64,000 bases of DNA from LMUY01 sp965199005 (lineage in GTDB: Bacteria > Pseudomonadota > Alphaproteobacteria > Acetobacterales > Acetobacteraceae), in contig CBDAQK010000001.1 in NCBI GenBank assembly GCA_965199005.1, forward strand, positions 1,674,001-1,738,000. The letters run 5' to 3'. Within the stretch, counting starts at the first letter, position 1. Each line of letters opens with the position of its first letter. Shown in pieces: positions 8,565 to 17,450 of this stretch. The notes beneath the pieces are model-generated. The model was not told where the DNA came from, did not search any database, and saw nothing but the letters and a program-made list of their open reading frames with translations. Made by a program: the position numbers and the translations under genes.

Positions 8565-9917
8565 ATGGAGACCAAGCCCCCTATCCCACAAGCGATCCTC
8601 GTCGGCATCCAAATGCCCGACATCGACGACGCTGCCCACGAAGCCAGCCTCGAAGAGCTCGGACGTCTCGTTAAGACGCTGGGCTACGAGGTGGTCGGCA
8701 AGCTATCCCAGCGTCGTGATGGTACGGGCGCCGGTGCTCTGCTGGGCAGCGGTAAGTTGGCTGAACTCGCGGCCTTGACCGGCGGCACCGGCCAGGTCGG
8801 CTCGATGGCCCCGCCGCCGAAATCCAAGGCCCGGCAACGCTTCGAAGGCGCGGGCGACACCGCACCCACCGCCGGACCCGATGCCGATGCCGCAAACAAG
8901 CCCGAATTCGTCATCGTCGACCACGAACTCTCGCCCAGCCAAATCCGCAACCTGGAACGCGCAACCGGTGCCCAGGTGCTGGACCGCACCGGCGTCATCG
9001 TCGAGATATTCCACCGCCACGCCAACACCCGCGAGGCAAAGCTGCAGGTGGAAATGGCGCGGCTCAAATATGTTGCGCCCCGTATGCGGGAATCGTCCGC
9101 CGGAAGCGGACGGCAGCAAGGCCCGGGTGCAGGCGAAAGCACGCTGGACCTGGATCGCCGCAAGATCCGCGACCGCCTCGCGGAATTGAAGGACCAATTG
9201 GAGGCAGTCCAGCGCGATGGCGACAACCGCCGTTCCGCCCGGCGCGACCAGCTTCGGGTGGCTTTGGTCGGCTACACCAATGCCGGCAAGTCATCGCTGA
9301 TGCGAGCCCTCACCGGCAGCCAAGTGCTGGTGGAGGACAAGCTGTTCGCGACGCTCGACACCACCGTCCGCACGCTACAGCCGGAAACCCGGCCCCGCGT
9401 GCTTGTCTCCGACACGGTGGGCTTCATCAAGCAACTCCCCCACGATCTGGTCGCCTCGTTCCGCTCCACCTTGGCAGAGGCGCTGGAGGCCTCGTTGCTG
9501 CTGTTCGTGGTCGATGCGTCGGACCCGACCTACGAAGCACAGCTGGAAGTCAGCCGCAGCGTGTTGCGGGAGATCGGGGCGGATGCGGTGCCGTCGCGCC
9601 TGGTGCTGAACAAGCTCGACCGCGTGGACGACGCCGGGCGTGCCGCTCTGGCAGCGAAGCATCCGGATGCGATCATGCTCTCCGCGCATGCACCCGGCGA
9701 TGTGAGCTCGCTGCGGGACACCATCATGGCGTTCTTCGAGGCGGCGATGATCGAGGACGTGCTGGTGCTGCCTTATGCGATGCAAGGGCTCATCGGCGAG
9801 GTGTACGAAAGCGCGCGGGTCTTGTCCGAAAACTACGACGAGACCGGCCGGGTGCTGACGATACGGGGCCTGCCTGGCGCCATCAGCCGGTTGCGGCGGC
9901 TCGTCGCCACCCACTGA
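8565..9917 (+). CDS. hflX: GTPase HflX
   Basis: Ribosome-associated GTPase (450 aa) that binds the 50S subunit and rescues or splits stalled/heat-damaged ribosomes in known homologues. The HflX N-terminal domain is seen in YEVVGKLSQRRDG, GSGKLAEL and FVIVDHELSPSQIRNLE; a Gln/Gly-rich helical linker follows, then the G domain with G1 GYTNAGKSSL, G3 DTVGFIKQLPHDLVASF and G4 NKLD. A Pro/Ala-rich low-complexity stretch (about residues 72-110) sits inside the N-terminal domain. I chose the ATG at 8565 (METKPPIP) because the 12 codons before it overlap the LysR remnant. It seems to be transcribed alone. Confidence 0.96.
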   Translation: METKPPIPQAILVGIQMPDIDDAAHEASLEELGRLVKTLGYEVVGKLSQRRDGTGAGALLGSGKLAELAALTGGTGQVGSMAPPPKSKARQRFEGAGDTAPTAGPDADAANKPEFVIVDHELSPSQIRNLERATGAQVLDRTGVIVEIFHRHANTREAKLQVEMARLKYVAPRMRESSAGSGRQQGPGAGESTLDLDRRKIRDRLAELKDQLEAVQRDGDNRRSARRDQLRVALVGYTNAGKSSLMRALTGSQVLVEDKLFATLDTTVRTLQPETRPRVLVSDTVGFIKQLPHDLVASFRSTLAEALEASLLLFVVDASDPTYEAQLEVSRSVLREIGADAVPSRLVLNKLDRVDDAGRAALAAKHPDAIMLSAHAPGDVSSLRDTIMAFFEAAMIEDVLVLPYAMQGLIGEVYESARVLSENYDETGRVLTIRGLPGAISRLRRLVATH

Positions 9918-10105
9918 GCGCCCTTCCCGGCCTCAGCCGATCGTGCCAAACCCGACATGGCACGCAAAATTTCCGCCTCAAAGAGCCCGGCCTCCAGCCC
10001 CGTGCCAGCAGCGCTGGAGCGTTTGGCCCGGATGGCGGCCGCGGGCGCGCGCCAATTTGCCAACGCCGCGGCCACGGGGCGGCTTGGATAGCAAGGTCGG
10101 CGTCG

Positions 10106-10972
10106 CTACCGCTGGAACGCCCAGCGCAGGGTTTGTGCAATGCCCAGCGTGCCTGCGCGGACCAGTGGCCTGCCGATGATGGGGTTCTGCAAGCCGTGCA
10201 TACGCCGGGCCCAACCCGGCAACAAATCGATCGCGGCCCTGATGGTCAGCGCTTGAAACGGCTCGGTCATGCGGTTCGCCGCCCGTTGGGTCAGCACCAG
10301 CTTGGCCACCTCCCGCGTTCGCGCATCGCAAAGCAATCCCGGCCGCATCGCCTCGATCAGCCCTAGCGCCGCCGCTCTGGTCCGCGGCACCGGGTCTGCC
10401 CCCAAGGCCTGCGCGATCTGGGCCATCTCGGCAAAATACCGGTCTTGATCGGCCGCTGACATGCCAGGCTCGGCATAGCGCATCCAGGCATTCAGAAAAC
10501 TGCTGGCTTCGGTCACATGCACCCAGGCGAGCAGCGCCGGGTCGTTTGCCTGGTAGGGCTTGCCGTTGGCCAGCGTGCCCGACACCTGATCGTGGATGCC
10601 GCGCACGCGGGCGATGATCGCCTCGGCTTCCTCCCGCCCGCCATAGGTGGTGAGCGCGATGAAGCGCGCCGTGCGACGCAACCGGCCATGCATGTCGGCA
10701 CGGAAGTTGGAGTGGTCCCATACGCCTGCCAGGACCGCCGGGTGCAGCATCTGCAGCAACAGGCTCGCCACGCCGCCCACCATCATGGACGTCACGTCGC
10801 CATGCACCCGCCACGCGACGGCGCCAGGGCCGAACAACCCGTCCAGGCGCCGTTTGACCGGCTGCTCCCCGCGGGAACGGTCGTTGAACAGCGCCACCAC
10901 GCTGGAGGTGATCGCCCTCCGCAGCGGGTGCGCCAGCGAGGCCCGTGCCTGGGCTGGCAAGGGATCAGCCAT
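10106..10972 (-). CDS. DUF2236 (MpaB/rubber-oxygenase-like) family protein
   Basis: A 288-aa protein of the DUF2236 family, related to the heme-binding latex-clearing protein and fungal MpaB oxygenases. Typical sequence is seen in VAWRVHGDVTSMMVGGVASL, LQMLHPAVLAGVWDHSNF, TTYGGREEAEAIIARVR and LLAWVHVTEASSFLNAW; the conserved His residues of these blocks are the likely heme ligands or active site. ATG 10972 follows a GTG at 10975; neither has a strong ribosome binding site. It is convergent with hflX and divergent from the flavin-reductase-like gene. The reaction is unknown; an oxygenase role is inferred from the family only. Confidence 0.85.
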   Translation of the reverse strand: MADPLPAQARASLAHPLRRAITSSVVALFNDRSRGEQPVKRRLDGLFGPGAVAWRVHGDVTSMMVGGVASLLLQMLHPAVLAGVWDHSNFRADMHGRLRRTARFIALTTYGGREEAEAIIARVRGIHDQVSGTLANGKPYQANDPALLAWVHVTEASSFLNAWMRYAEPGMSAADQDRYFAEMAQIAQALGADPVPRTRAAALGLIEAMRPGLLCDARTREVAKLVLTQRAANRMTEPFQALTIRAAIDLLPGWARRMHGLQNPIIGRPLVRAGTLGIAQTLRWAFQR

Positions 10973-11041
10973 CACTCAGGGGTCCGTTCGGAGGCACAGG
11001 GCGTATTTGGGTATGCCGGGCGGCCGATACAGCGCTAGACA

Positions 11042-11107
11042 CCCTATTTTCCGATAGGGCGCCTGCCATGGGGACTTCCCGTGGTACATCGCCGGGTATA
11101 ACCCGGC
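11042..11107. promoter_or_regulatory. Two hairpins in the divergent intergenic region
   Basis: Between the DUF2236 gene and the flavin-reductase-like gene are two clear inverted repeats: CCCTAT-6 bases-ATAGGG (11042-11059) and GCCGGGT-ATA-ACCCGGC (11091-11107). Neither is followed by a T run, so they are more likely operator dyads or leader structures than terminators. The second ends 49 bases before the ATG at 11157. Confidence 0.35.
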
Positions 11108-11156
11108 ACCCAGGCGGGCTGCGAGCGCGCGCCCGGCCAGGCGGAAGGACCACCAG

Positions 11157-11783
11157 ATGACCCTCGACGTGGAAAAGTATTTCTATGAGCCGGCAAAGGG
11201 CCACGGCCTGGCGCACGACCCGTTCAACGCCATCGTCGGCCCGCGCCCGATCGGCTGGGTATCGACCCGCGGTGCGGACAACTCCATCAACCTGGCGCCC
11301 TACAGCTTCTTCAACGGCTTCAACTATATCCCGCCCATCATCGGCTTCTCCAGCACCAGTGCCAAGGACAGCCTGCGCAACGCCCGCGAAACCGGCGAGT
11401 TCGTCTGGAACCTATCGACCCGCGCCCTGGCGGAGCAGATGAACGCCACCTGCGCCAGCGCGCCCTACGGCACCAACGAATTCGAGTTGGCGGGCCTCAC
11501 GCAAGCCCCGTCGCGCCTGGTTTCGGTGCCCTATGTCGCCGAAAGTCCAGTCAACTTTGAATGCAAGGTCACCGAGATCGTCCAGCACAAACGGCACACC
11601 GGCGAGGCCGTCGAAGCATGGCTCGTGCTGGGGGAAGTCGTCGCGGTTCACATTGCCCAGCATTTGCTGAAGGATGGCGGTTTCGACACGTTCGGCGCCG
11701 GCATCATCCTGCGCGCCGGCGGCCCGACCGCCTATTCGGAGGTCCGCCCCGACAGCCGCTTCGACATGCGCCGCCCGGCCTAG
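11157..11783 (+). CDS. Flavin reductase-like FMN-binding split-barrel protein
   Basis: A 208-aa flavin-reductase-like domain protein. The family core is seen in AIVGPRPIGWVSTRG, NLAPYSFFNGFNYIPPIIGF and a strand FECKVTEIVQHK near residue 140; these make the FMN-binding split barrel. Stand-alone members of this type reduce flavin with NAD(P)H or act as FMN-dependent oxidoreductases in the cytoplasm. It is divergent from the DUF2236 gene and about 110 bases upstream of msrA. A functional link to those genes is not shown. Confidence 0.88.
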   Translation: MTLDVEKYFYEPAKGHGLAHDPFNAIVGPRPIGWVSTRGADNSINLAPYSFFNGFNYIPPIIGFSSTSAKDSLRNARETGEFVWNLSTRALAEQMNATCASAPYGTNEFELAGLTQAPSRLVSVPYVAESPVNFECKVTEIVQHKRHTGEAVEAWLVLGEVVAVHIAQHLLKDGGFDTFGAGIILRAGGPTAYSEVRPDSRFDMRRPA

Positions 11784-11895
11784 GGCTTTATGCGCTCATC
11801 GCTTCTGGAGGGATCGGTTAGGCGGATCGGGATTGTCTGCGCTACACTCCCCACGCGATCCTCGGTAACAAACTCTGGCTCGATGGAGGGTATTC

Positions 11896-12405
11896 ATGAC
11901 AACGGAACGGGCGGTTCTCGCGGGTGGCTGCTTTTGGGGCATGCAGGATTTGCTGCGCCGGTTTCCCGGGGTGATCTCGACCCGGGTCGGCTACACCGGG
12001 GGTGAGGTGCCGAACGCGACCTATCGAAACCACGGCAACCATGCCGAAGCGATCGAGATCAACTTCGACCCTGCCAAGATCAGCTACCGGGACATCCTGG
12101 AATTCTTCTTCCAGATCCATGACCCGAGCACGCGCAACCGGCAGGGCAACGACCGTGGCGCCAGCTATCGTTCGGCGATCTTCTATACCAGTGAGGCGCA
12201 GCGGCAAGTGGCCGAGGACACCATCGCCGATGTCGATGCCTCGGGGCTATGGCCCGGCAAGGTAGTCACCGAACTGGCACCTGCCGAGGATTTCTGGGAG
12301 GCTGAACCGGAGCACCAGGACTACCTGGAGCGTATTCCAAACGGCTATACCTGTCATTTCGTGCGCCCGAACTGGAAGCTACCTCGCCGGGCGTCCGCGG
12401 CATAG
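11896..12405 (+). CDS. msrA: Peptide-methionine (S)-S-oxide reductase MsrA
   Basis: Repairs the S form of methionine sulfoxide in proteins (169 aa, normal length). The active-site motif GGCFWGMQ holds the catalytic Cys; the substrate and Glu/Tyr motifs GYTGGEVPNATYRNHGNHAE and FFQIHDPSTRNRQGND are complete, as is EPEHQDYLERIPNGYTCHF near the end. There is no obvious C-terminal resolving Cys cluster beyond the chain end, so recycling may use an external thiol. It is monocistronic by position and convergent with the unknown gene at 12467. Confidence 0.97.
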   Translation: MTTERAVLAGGCFWGMQDLLRRFPGVISTRVGYTGGEVPNATYRNHGNHAEAIEINFDPAKISYRDILEFFFQIHDPSTRNRQGNDRGASYRSAIFYTSEAQRQVAEDTIADVDASGLWPGKVVTELAPAEDFWEAEPEHQDYLERIPNGYTCHFVRPNWKLPRRASAA

Positions 12406-12422
12406 CCCCCGTCAGGCTCGCC

Positions 12423-12441
12423 TGCCCGGCCTCAGCGGGCA
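12423..12441. terminator. Short hairpin between convergent genes
   Basis: TGCCCG-7 bases-CGGGCA forms a GC-rich stem-loop 18 bases after the msrA stop codon and ahead of the convergent gene end at 12467. There is no T run on either strand, so it is only a weak terminator candidate. Confidence 0.3.
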
Positions 12442-12466
12442 CGTGCGACCCGCGGAACCATGCACC

Positions 12467-12979
12467 CTAATCCAGGCGAAGCCGGGTCAGGGCGCATCCC
12501 CGGGCGACGATGTCGTCTTCGGTCAGGTTCGGAAACATGCCGGTATAGCGCTTGAGCAACGCAGAACGCAGGCTTTCGGACGTCTTGATCGTTGGCAGCG
12601 ACTCGGCGAAGTGCTCGGCCGTAACGGCCGTAAGGGCGACGCGTTGGATCGTTTCCACGCAGGTGCCCATCCGGAAATACGTCGGGTCGACGACTGGCAG
12701 CACCTCCCGCCCGTTGGGCAATCGCCGGCCAGGCTTGACGATCGGTAGGATGGCATAGCGGCACCCGGCGGTGTTCGAGGTTGATTCCAGGTTGAAATGG
12801 GTGAACATCGGTCCGGCACCCGCAAGGAGACGGAAATCCGCCGCGTGCAGCCGGATCAGGCCGTCGACCTTGAGACGGCGCAGCAAGTCTTCCGTCCTGG
12901 TGACGCGCTCGCCCGCGCCGGCCACCACCCCCACATGGCTCGCTGTGGAAAGCGGCAGCGTCTCGTCAGCGTTTTCCAC
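12467..12979 (-). CDS. Hypothetical protein coupled to a TRAP transporter
   Basis: I do not recognise this 170-aa protein. It has a GTG start at 12979, 6 bases after the stop of the TRAP large-subunit gene, and reads in the same direction, so it is very probably translated from the same message. There is no signal peptide or membrane helix. The middle and C-terminal parts look like a compact soluble domain (CRYAILPIVKPGRRLPNGRE, VDPTYFRMGTCVETIQRVAL, TAEHFAESLPTIKTSESL). Given the operon it could modify the imported sugar or sugar acid, or sense it, but no catalytic motif is evident and I give no function. Confidence 0.7.
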   Translation of the reverse strand: MENADETLPLSTASHVGVVAGAGERVTRTEDLLRRLKVDGLIRLHAADFRLLAGAGPMFTHFNLESTSNTAGCRYAILPIVKPGRRLPNGREVLPVVDPTYFRMGTCVETIQRVALTAVTAEHFAESLPTIKTSESLRSALLKRYTGMFPNLTEDDIVARGCALTRLRLD

Positions 12980-12985
12980 TATGTC

Positions 12986-14269
12986 TCAATCCATCACGAA
13001 GCCGGGTAACCAGGTCGTCAATGGCGGCCAAAGCGTGATGGCCACCAGCACGATCAACAGCGGCACCAGCCAAGGTAGCACCGCACGGGACATGGCTTCG
13101 AATGATATTTCCGCAATGCGCGAGGTGATGAACAGGACAACGCCGACTGGCGGGTGGATGGTGCCCAGGATAAGGTTAAAAATCATGATAATGCCGAATT
13201 GCACCGGCGCGATGCCGAAGCTGTGAGCGACCGGCACCAAAATCGGAATAAGGATCAGCAGGGCGGCCAGCGTCTCCATGAAGCAGCCGACCACGAGCAG
13301 CAACAAATTGCACACCAGCAGGAACAGCAGCGGGCTGTGGATCGAGGCGACCATTGCCGGGGCCACGGTCTGCGGAATCCGGGAGATCGACATGCACCAG
13401 CCAAGGGCCGCCGCGGCCATCACCAGCACGGTCACGATTCCCGCCGTCTCGACCGTCTCGGTCATCACGCGCACGATGTCGGCCCAGCGCAGCGTGCGGT
13501 ACACGACCAGGCCTAGCAGCAGGGCATACAGGCTGGCCACTGCGGCGGCTTCGGTCGGGGTGAAATAGCCGCTGAACATGCCGCCCAGCAGGATCACCGG
13601 TGCCATCAATGCGAAGAAGCCGTCCCGGAAGGAATGCCAAACCTCGCCAAACCCGGCGAAGCGCTGGCTTGGGAAGCCCTGGCGTTTACCGATGACGGCC
13701 ACCATCACCATCAGCGATGCCGCCATCAGCAGGCCCGGAATGATCCCGGCCAGGAACAACCGCCCGACCGAGACGTCGGACGTCACGCCATAGATGACGA
13801 TGGGCAGGCTAGGTGGAACGATGGCGCCGATCGTGGCGGCAGACGCGTTGATCGCGGCCGCGGTCTCCGCACGGTAGCCAGCGCGCTTCATGGCGCGGAT
13901 TTCCACCGCGCCGGTTCCCGCCGCGTCCGCCACGGCCGAGCCGGCCATTCCGGCGAAGATCAAGCTCGACACGATGCTGGCCTGGGCATAGCCGCCGCGC
14001 AACGACCCGGTAATCGCCGTTGCAAACCGCACGATCCGGTCGGTGATGCGCGACGCGCTCAGCAGATTGCCCATCAGGATGAACAGGGGCGCCGCCACGA
14101 TCGGGAAGGAGTTCATGGCCTGCGCCATCTTCTGCGGCACGATCGAGGGTGACAGACCCGATAGGGATACGAAGGCCAAGGCCGCCAACCCCATGGCCGC
14201 GAAGAGTGGCAGCCCCGCCAGGATGCTGACTAGCCAAACACCCCCGATGCCGAACATCAGCTCGGTCAT
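12986..14269 (-). CDS. dctM: TRAP transporter large permease (DctM family)
   Basis: Large membrane subunit of a tripartite ATP-independent periplasmic transporter (427 aa), which uses the sodium/proton gradient to import a carboxylate or sugar acid. Long hydrophobic helices run through the whole chain, with family sequence PLFAAMGLAALAFVSLSG, PLFILMGNLLSASRITDRI, GGYAQASIVSSLIFAGMAGS and FGIIMIFNLILGTIHPPVG. I start it at the ATG 14269 (MTELMFGIGG), which overlaps the DctQ stop as ATGA; the open frame upstream to 14386 is inside dctQ. It is the third gene of the TRAP set in the order P-Q-M. Confidence 0.95.
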   Translation of the reverse strand: MTELMFGIGGVWLVSILAGLPLFAAMGLAALAFVSLSGLSPSIVPQKMAQAMNSFPIVAAPLFILMGNLLSASRITDRIVRFATAITGSLRGGYAQASIVSSLIFAGMAGSAVADAAGTGAVEIRAMKRAGYRAETAAAINASAATIGAIVPPSLPIVIYGVTSDVSVGRLFLAGIIPGLLMAASLMVMVAVIGKRQGFPSQRFAGFGEVWHSFRDGFFALMAPVILLGGMFSGYFTPTEAAAVASLYALLLGLVVYRTLRWADIVRVMTETVETAGIVTVLVMAAAALGWCMSISRIPQTVAPAMVASIHSPLLFLLVCNLLLLVVGCFMETLAALLILIPILVPVAHSFGIAPVQFGIIMIFNLILGTIHPPVGVVLFITSRIAEISFEAMSRAVLPWLVPLLIVLVAITLWPPLTTWLPGFVMD

Positions 14270-14751
14270 TCGACCAGCGCCTCGGAGAGCGGCGAGCCTG
14301 CCGGAACCTGCCGGGGCTCCAGCGCCTGTATCGCCGCCTGCACGGCCATCAAGAGTCCCGCCGGAACCAGCGGGATGTACAGCCACGCCATCGAAATTGG
14401 CAGGGAGGTCGCTTCCAGCCCCACATTTCGCCTGACCAGGAACACGCCGAACCAGGCGATGGCGCAGCCGAACACGGCCAGCGCCACCTGGATCACCCGT
14501 TCGGTCGCCTGAAACGCGCCAGGGGGCAGGAGCGCCTGGAAATACCGGATCCTCACATGCCCGCGGCGCCGCCCGGCGATCATCCAGCCGAACGAGGCCA
14601 GCCAGACCATCACGAACCGGGCGCCCTCGTCGGTCCAGATCAACGGTTCACCGTACGCCCGGCTCACCACGCCCGACAGCACGGTGACCAGCAGCACGAG
14701 CAACAAGGCACAGGCTGCCAGCTCGAGCGCGCGGTCGAAGAGCCGCATCAT
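14266..14751 (-). CDS. dctQ: TRAP transporter small permease (DctQ family)
   Basis: Small membrane subunit (161 aa from the ATG at 14751) with four predicted helices: ALELAACALLLVLLVTVLSG, FVMVWLASFGWMIAGRRRGH, VALAVFGCAIAWFGVFLV and WLYIPLVPAGLLMAVQA. The WTDEGARFVMVWLASFG block is the DctQ signature. It starts 5 bases after the DctP stop and overlaps dctM by 4 bases, so the three genes are translationally coupled. It forms the membrane complex with DctM. Confidence 0.93.
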   Translation of the reverse strand: MMRLFDRALELAACALLLVLLVTVLSGVVSRAYGEPLIWTDEGARFVMVWLASFGWMIAGRRRGHVRIRYFQALLPPGAFQATERVIQVALAVFGCAIAWFGVFLVRRNVGLEATSLPISMAWLYIPLVPAGLLMAVQAAIQALEPRQVPAGSPLSEALVE

Positions 14752-14756
14752 GACAT

Positions 14757-15734
14757 TCAGGCTGATGCGATCTTGTCCCACAGGCCCTTGCCCCATTTCG
14801 CCTCGTATTTGGCGGGCAGGCTGGCCAGCACGGGCTTGCGGAATTTGTCGACGTCGATCTGTTCCACGGTCATGCCGCCCTGGCGGAAGGTGTCAACCAG
14901 GCCGCCCTCCTGACGCACGATCTCGTCGTCTTGCTCTTTGGCGTATTTCGCCAACCCGCTGCTGAGGGCCGCCTGTTGTTTGGCGTCAAGGCCGGACCAA
15001 GCCGTCTCGTTGATCACGACGAGGCGCGGGGTCATGATATGCGCGGTCAGGATCAGGTGTTTCTGCACCTCGAAAAACTTCGAGCTTTGGATCGTCGGGA
15101 GCGGGTTCTCCTCGCCGTCCACGGCGCCCTGGCTCAGCGCCAGATACAACTCGCCGATGTTCAATGGCGTCGGCCGTGCACCCCAGGCCTCCGCCATGGT
15201 GCGGTAGGTGTCCACCTCCGGGATGCGCAGCTTGAACCCCTGCATGTCCGCCACGGATTTGACCGTCCGGCTGCCGGATGTGACGTGGCGGGTGCCGTAA
15301 TAGGTCGATCCGATCACCCGCATGTCGCGTTTGGCGACGAGGTCAGCCTTCATCGGGTCCACCACCGCAGAGCCCAGGGCGCGGCGGATGTGGTCCGGGC
15401 CCGTCCAGATATACGGCGCCTCCAGGATCGAGAACGCCGTGACGAACTGGCCGAATTGGGCCGCCCCTTCGTCCACCATCTGGATCGCGCCGGACGACGT
15501 TGCCTCGATCAGGTCGCGGGAGGACCCGAGCTGGCCGCTGGGAAACGTCTGGATCGCCACCGCCCCGCCCGTCGCGTCGCTGACCTCCTTGGCGACCTTG
15601 TCCATCATGATGACGGATGGGTGGCTGACGGGCAGCACCGTACCCCAGCGCAGGGTGGTGGCGGCCCGGGCCGTGCCGGCGAGGGCGCCCGTGGCAGCAA
15701 GACCGGCAAGCACGGTGCGGCGACGAATGATCAT
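14757..15734 (-). CDS. dctP: TRAP transporter substrate-binding protein (DctP family)
   Basis: Periplasmic receptor of the TRAP system (325 aa). The N-terminus MIIRRRTVLAGLAATGALAG with cleavage near TARAA resembles a Tat-type signal. The family core is seen in LRWGTVLPVSHPSVIMMDK, FPSGQLGSSRDLIEATSSG and GFKLRIPEVDTYRTMAEAWG; the Arg in KLRIPE is the usual ligand for a substrate carboxylate, which argues for an acidic substrate such as a sugar acid. It is followed by dctQ and dctM. The FGGY kinase and isomerase genes lie 90 bases upstream and read the same way. Confidence 0.94.
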   Translation of the reverse strand: MIIRRRTVLAGLAATGALAGTARAATTLRWGTVLPVSHPSVIMMDKVAKEVSDATGGAVAIQTFPSGQLGSSRDLIEATSSGAIQMVDEGAAQFGQFVTAFSILEAPYIWTGPDHIRRALGSAVVDPMKADLVAKRDMRVIGSTYYGTRHVTSGSRTVKSVADMQGFKLRIPEVDTYRTMAEAWGARPTPLNIGELYLALSQGAVDGEENPLPTIQSSKFFEVQKHLILTAHIMTPRLVVINETAWSGLDAKQQAALSSGLAKYAKEQDDEIVRQEGGLVDTFRQGGMTVEQIDVDKFRKPVLASLPAKYEAKWGKGLWDKIASA

Positions 15735-15821
15735 GGAATTTCTCCCGTTTCTAGTTTCTGTTCTGGGTGGTCTAGCCTAGAGGAAGGCGGCGGGATAAGG
15801 GTCGTCCATGCCGACGCAGTT

Positions 15822-17450
15822 CTAGGCGCCCGCCATCAAGCCGCGGTAGTCCAACTGATCCTGGTGCATGCGCTGGAACACGGCGTATTTCGCGTCGTGG
15901 AACGCCCCTATCCTCCCCCTCGACGGCTCGATCACCCGTCCGGCCGTGCTCATGGCGCCCATCGCCGTCTGAACATCGGCGTGCACGCCCGCGGCAACCG
16001 CGCCCAGCATGGCGGATCCCAACAGCACCGCCTCGGGTTCCCCGGGCAATACGACCCGGCAGCCCGTGGCATCGGCATGCTCGCGTAGGAAGACCCTATC
16101 CTTCGTCCCACCGCCACAGGCCAGGATGGTGTCGATGGCGGCGCCATGCTCGTTCATCGTCGCAATGATGTGCCGCGTCCCGTAGGCCACCGCCTGAATC
16201 GTCGCGAGATAGAGCAGCGCCAAGTCGTCGGCGGTGGCGGAGAGGGGCAGGCCGCTGAGCATCCCCCGCAGGCTCGCATCCGCGCGGGGCGAGCGGTTGC
16301 CGTGGAAATCGGGCATGACATGCAGATCGGCGGTGAGCAGCGCGGGGGGCGACCCGGCGGCGAGTGTATCCAGCCGGTCTGCCAGCAGCGCGAAGACGTG
16401 ACGGCCGGATTGCCGGGCCTGTTCCGCCAGGCCGGGGTAGGCGGCATGGGTCTGCACCACATGGTCCACGAGCGCGCCCGTGGCCGACTGGCCGCCCTCG
16501 TTCAGCCAAAATCCTGGGACCATGGCAGAGAAATACGGTCCCCATACGCCCGGCACGAAGTTCGGGCTTGGGGATACCGCCATATGGCAGCTCGACGTGC
16601 CGCCCACCAGCGCGAGCCGGCAACGCAAATCGGTCGGCGCATCGAGCACGGCGCCAATGACACCCAACCCGCCCGCATGCGCGTCGATCGCGGAAGCGCC
16701 GACGGGCGTGCCTTGCGGCAGCCCAAGCTCCGCCGCAGCCGCCTGGGACAAGCCCGCCCCAACCGGCGTTCCCATCGGCAGCACGGTCTGTCCGATTCGA
16801 GCGAAATTCTCATCCACCAGTTCGCCCAACCCGGCGGCGCGGAAGAAGCTGTCATCCCACCGGCTCTCGTGGCCCAGATAGGTCCATTTGCACACGGTGG
16901 AGCAGAGCGAGCGGGAGAGGGCGCCTGTCGCTCGCCAGGTCAGGAAGTCGGGCAGGTCGAAGAAATGGGCGGCGCGGCTCCAGGAGGTGGGGAGATGCTC
17001 CTTGAGCCACAGCAGCTTTGGCGTTTCCATCTCGAGCGAGATGCGCCCGCCGACATAGCGCAGCACGGGGTGCCCGGTTGCGTTGATCCGATCCGCCTCG
17101 GCCGCGGCGCGGTGGTCCATCCAGACGATGATATCCTGCTCCGGCGCACCCGCCGGATCGACGGTCACGCCGTGTCCCGCCTCGTCCAGCACCACCAGCG
17201 AACAGGTTGCGTCGAACCCAATCCCGCGCACGCGATGGGGGCCGGCGATGGTCATTGCTTCCCGCACGGCCGCACAAATGGCCGCCCAGATGTCGGCGCT
17301 GGATTGCTGTGCGAAGCCAGAGGCGGGGCGCCAGGTTTGGATCGGCCGGCTGGCCTGCGCCAGCATCGCGCCCGCCGGGTTGAACACGCCAGCGCGGGCG
17401 CTGCCGGTGCCAACGTCGACGCCGATCAACACGTCCATTGGGGGGCTCAC
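15822..17450 (-). CDS. FGGY-family pentulose kinase (D-ribulokinase-like)
   Basis: Sugar kinase (542 aa) that transfers phosphate from ATP to a ketopentose or related polyol. The N-terminal phosphate loop VLIGVDVGTGSARAGVFN, the block GIGFDATCSLVVLDEAG, IVWMDHRAAAEADRIN, FFDLPDFLTWRATG and the second-domain segment SAIDAHAGGLGVIGAV match the subgroup of human FGGY and yeast Ydr109c, known as D-ribulokinases. The GTG start at 17450 overlaps the stop of the isomerase gene (GTGA), so the two are coupled; ATG at 17438 is an alternative start. In this context it most likely phosphorylates the ketose made by the isomerase. Exact sugar unknown. Confidence 0.92.
   Translation of the reverse strand: MSPPMDVLIGVDVGTGSARAGVFNPAGAMLAQASRPIQTWRPASGFAQQSSADIWAAICAAVREAMTIAGPHRVRGIGFDATCSLVVLDEAGHGVTVDPAGAPEQDIIVWMDHRAAAEADRINATGHPVLRYVGGRISLEMETPKLLWLKEHLPTSWSRAAHFFDLPDFLTWRATGALSRSLCSTVCKWTYLGHESRWDDSFFRAAGLGELVDENFARIGQTVLPMGTPVGAGLSQAAAAELGLPQGTPVGASAIDAHAGGLGVIGAVLDAPTDLRCRLALVGGTSSCHMAVSPSPNFVPGVWGPYFSAMVPGFWLNEGGQSATGALVDHVVQTHAAYPGLAEQARQSGRHVFALLADRLDTLAAGSPPALLTADLHVMPDFHGNRSPRADASLRGMLSGLPLSATADDLALLYLATIQAVAYGTRHIIATMNEHGAAIDTILACGGGTKDRVFLREHADATGCRVVLPGEPEAVLLGSAMLGAVAAGVHADVQTAMGAMSTAGRVIEPSRGRIGAFHDAKYAVFQRMHQDQLDYRGLMAGA

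Noticed and set aside
9957..10091. A 44-codon frame between hflX and the DUF2236 gene
   Set aside because: No ribosome binding site, Ala-rich composition and no recognisable similarity; it may be chance.
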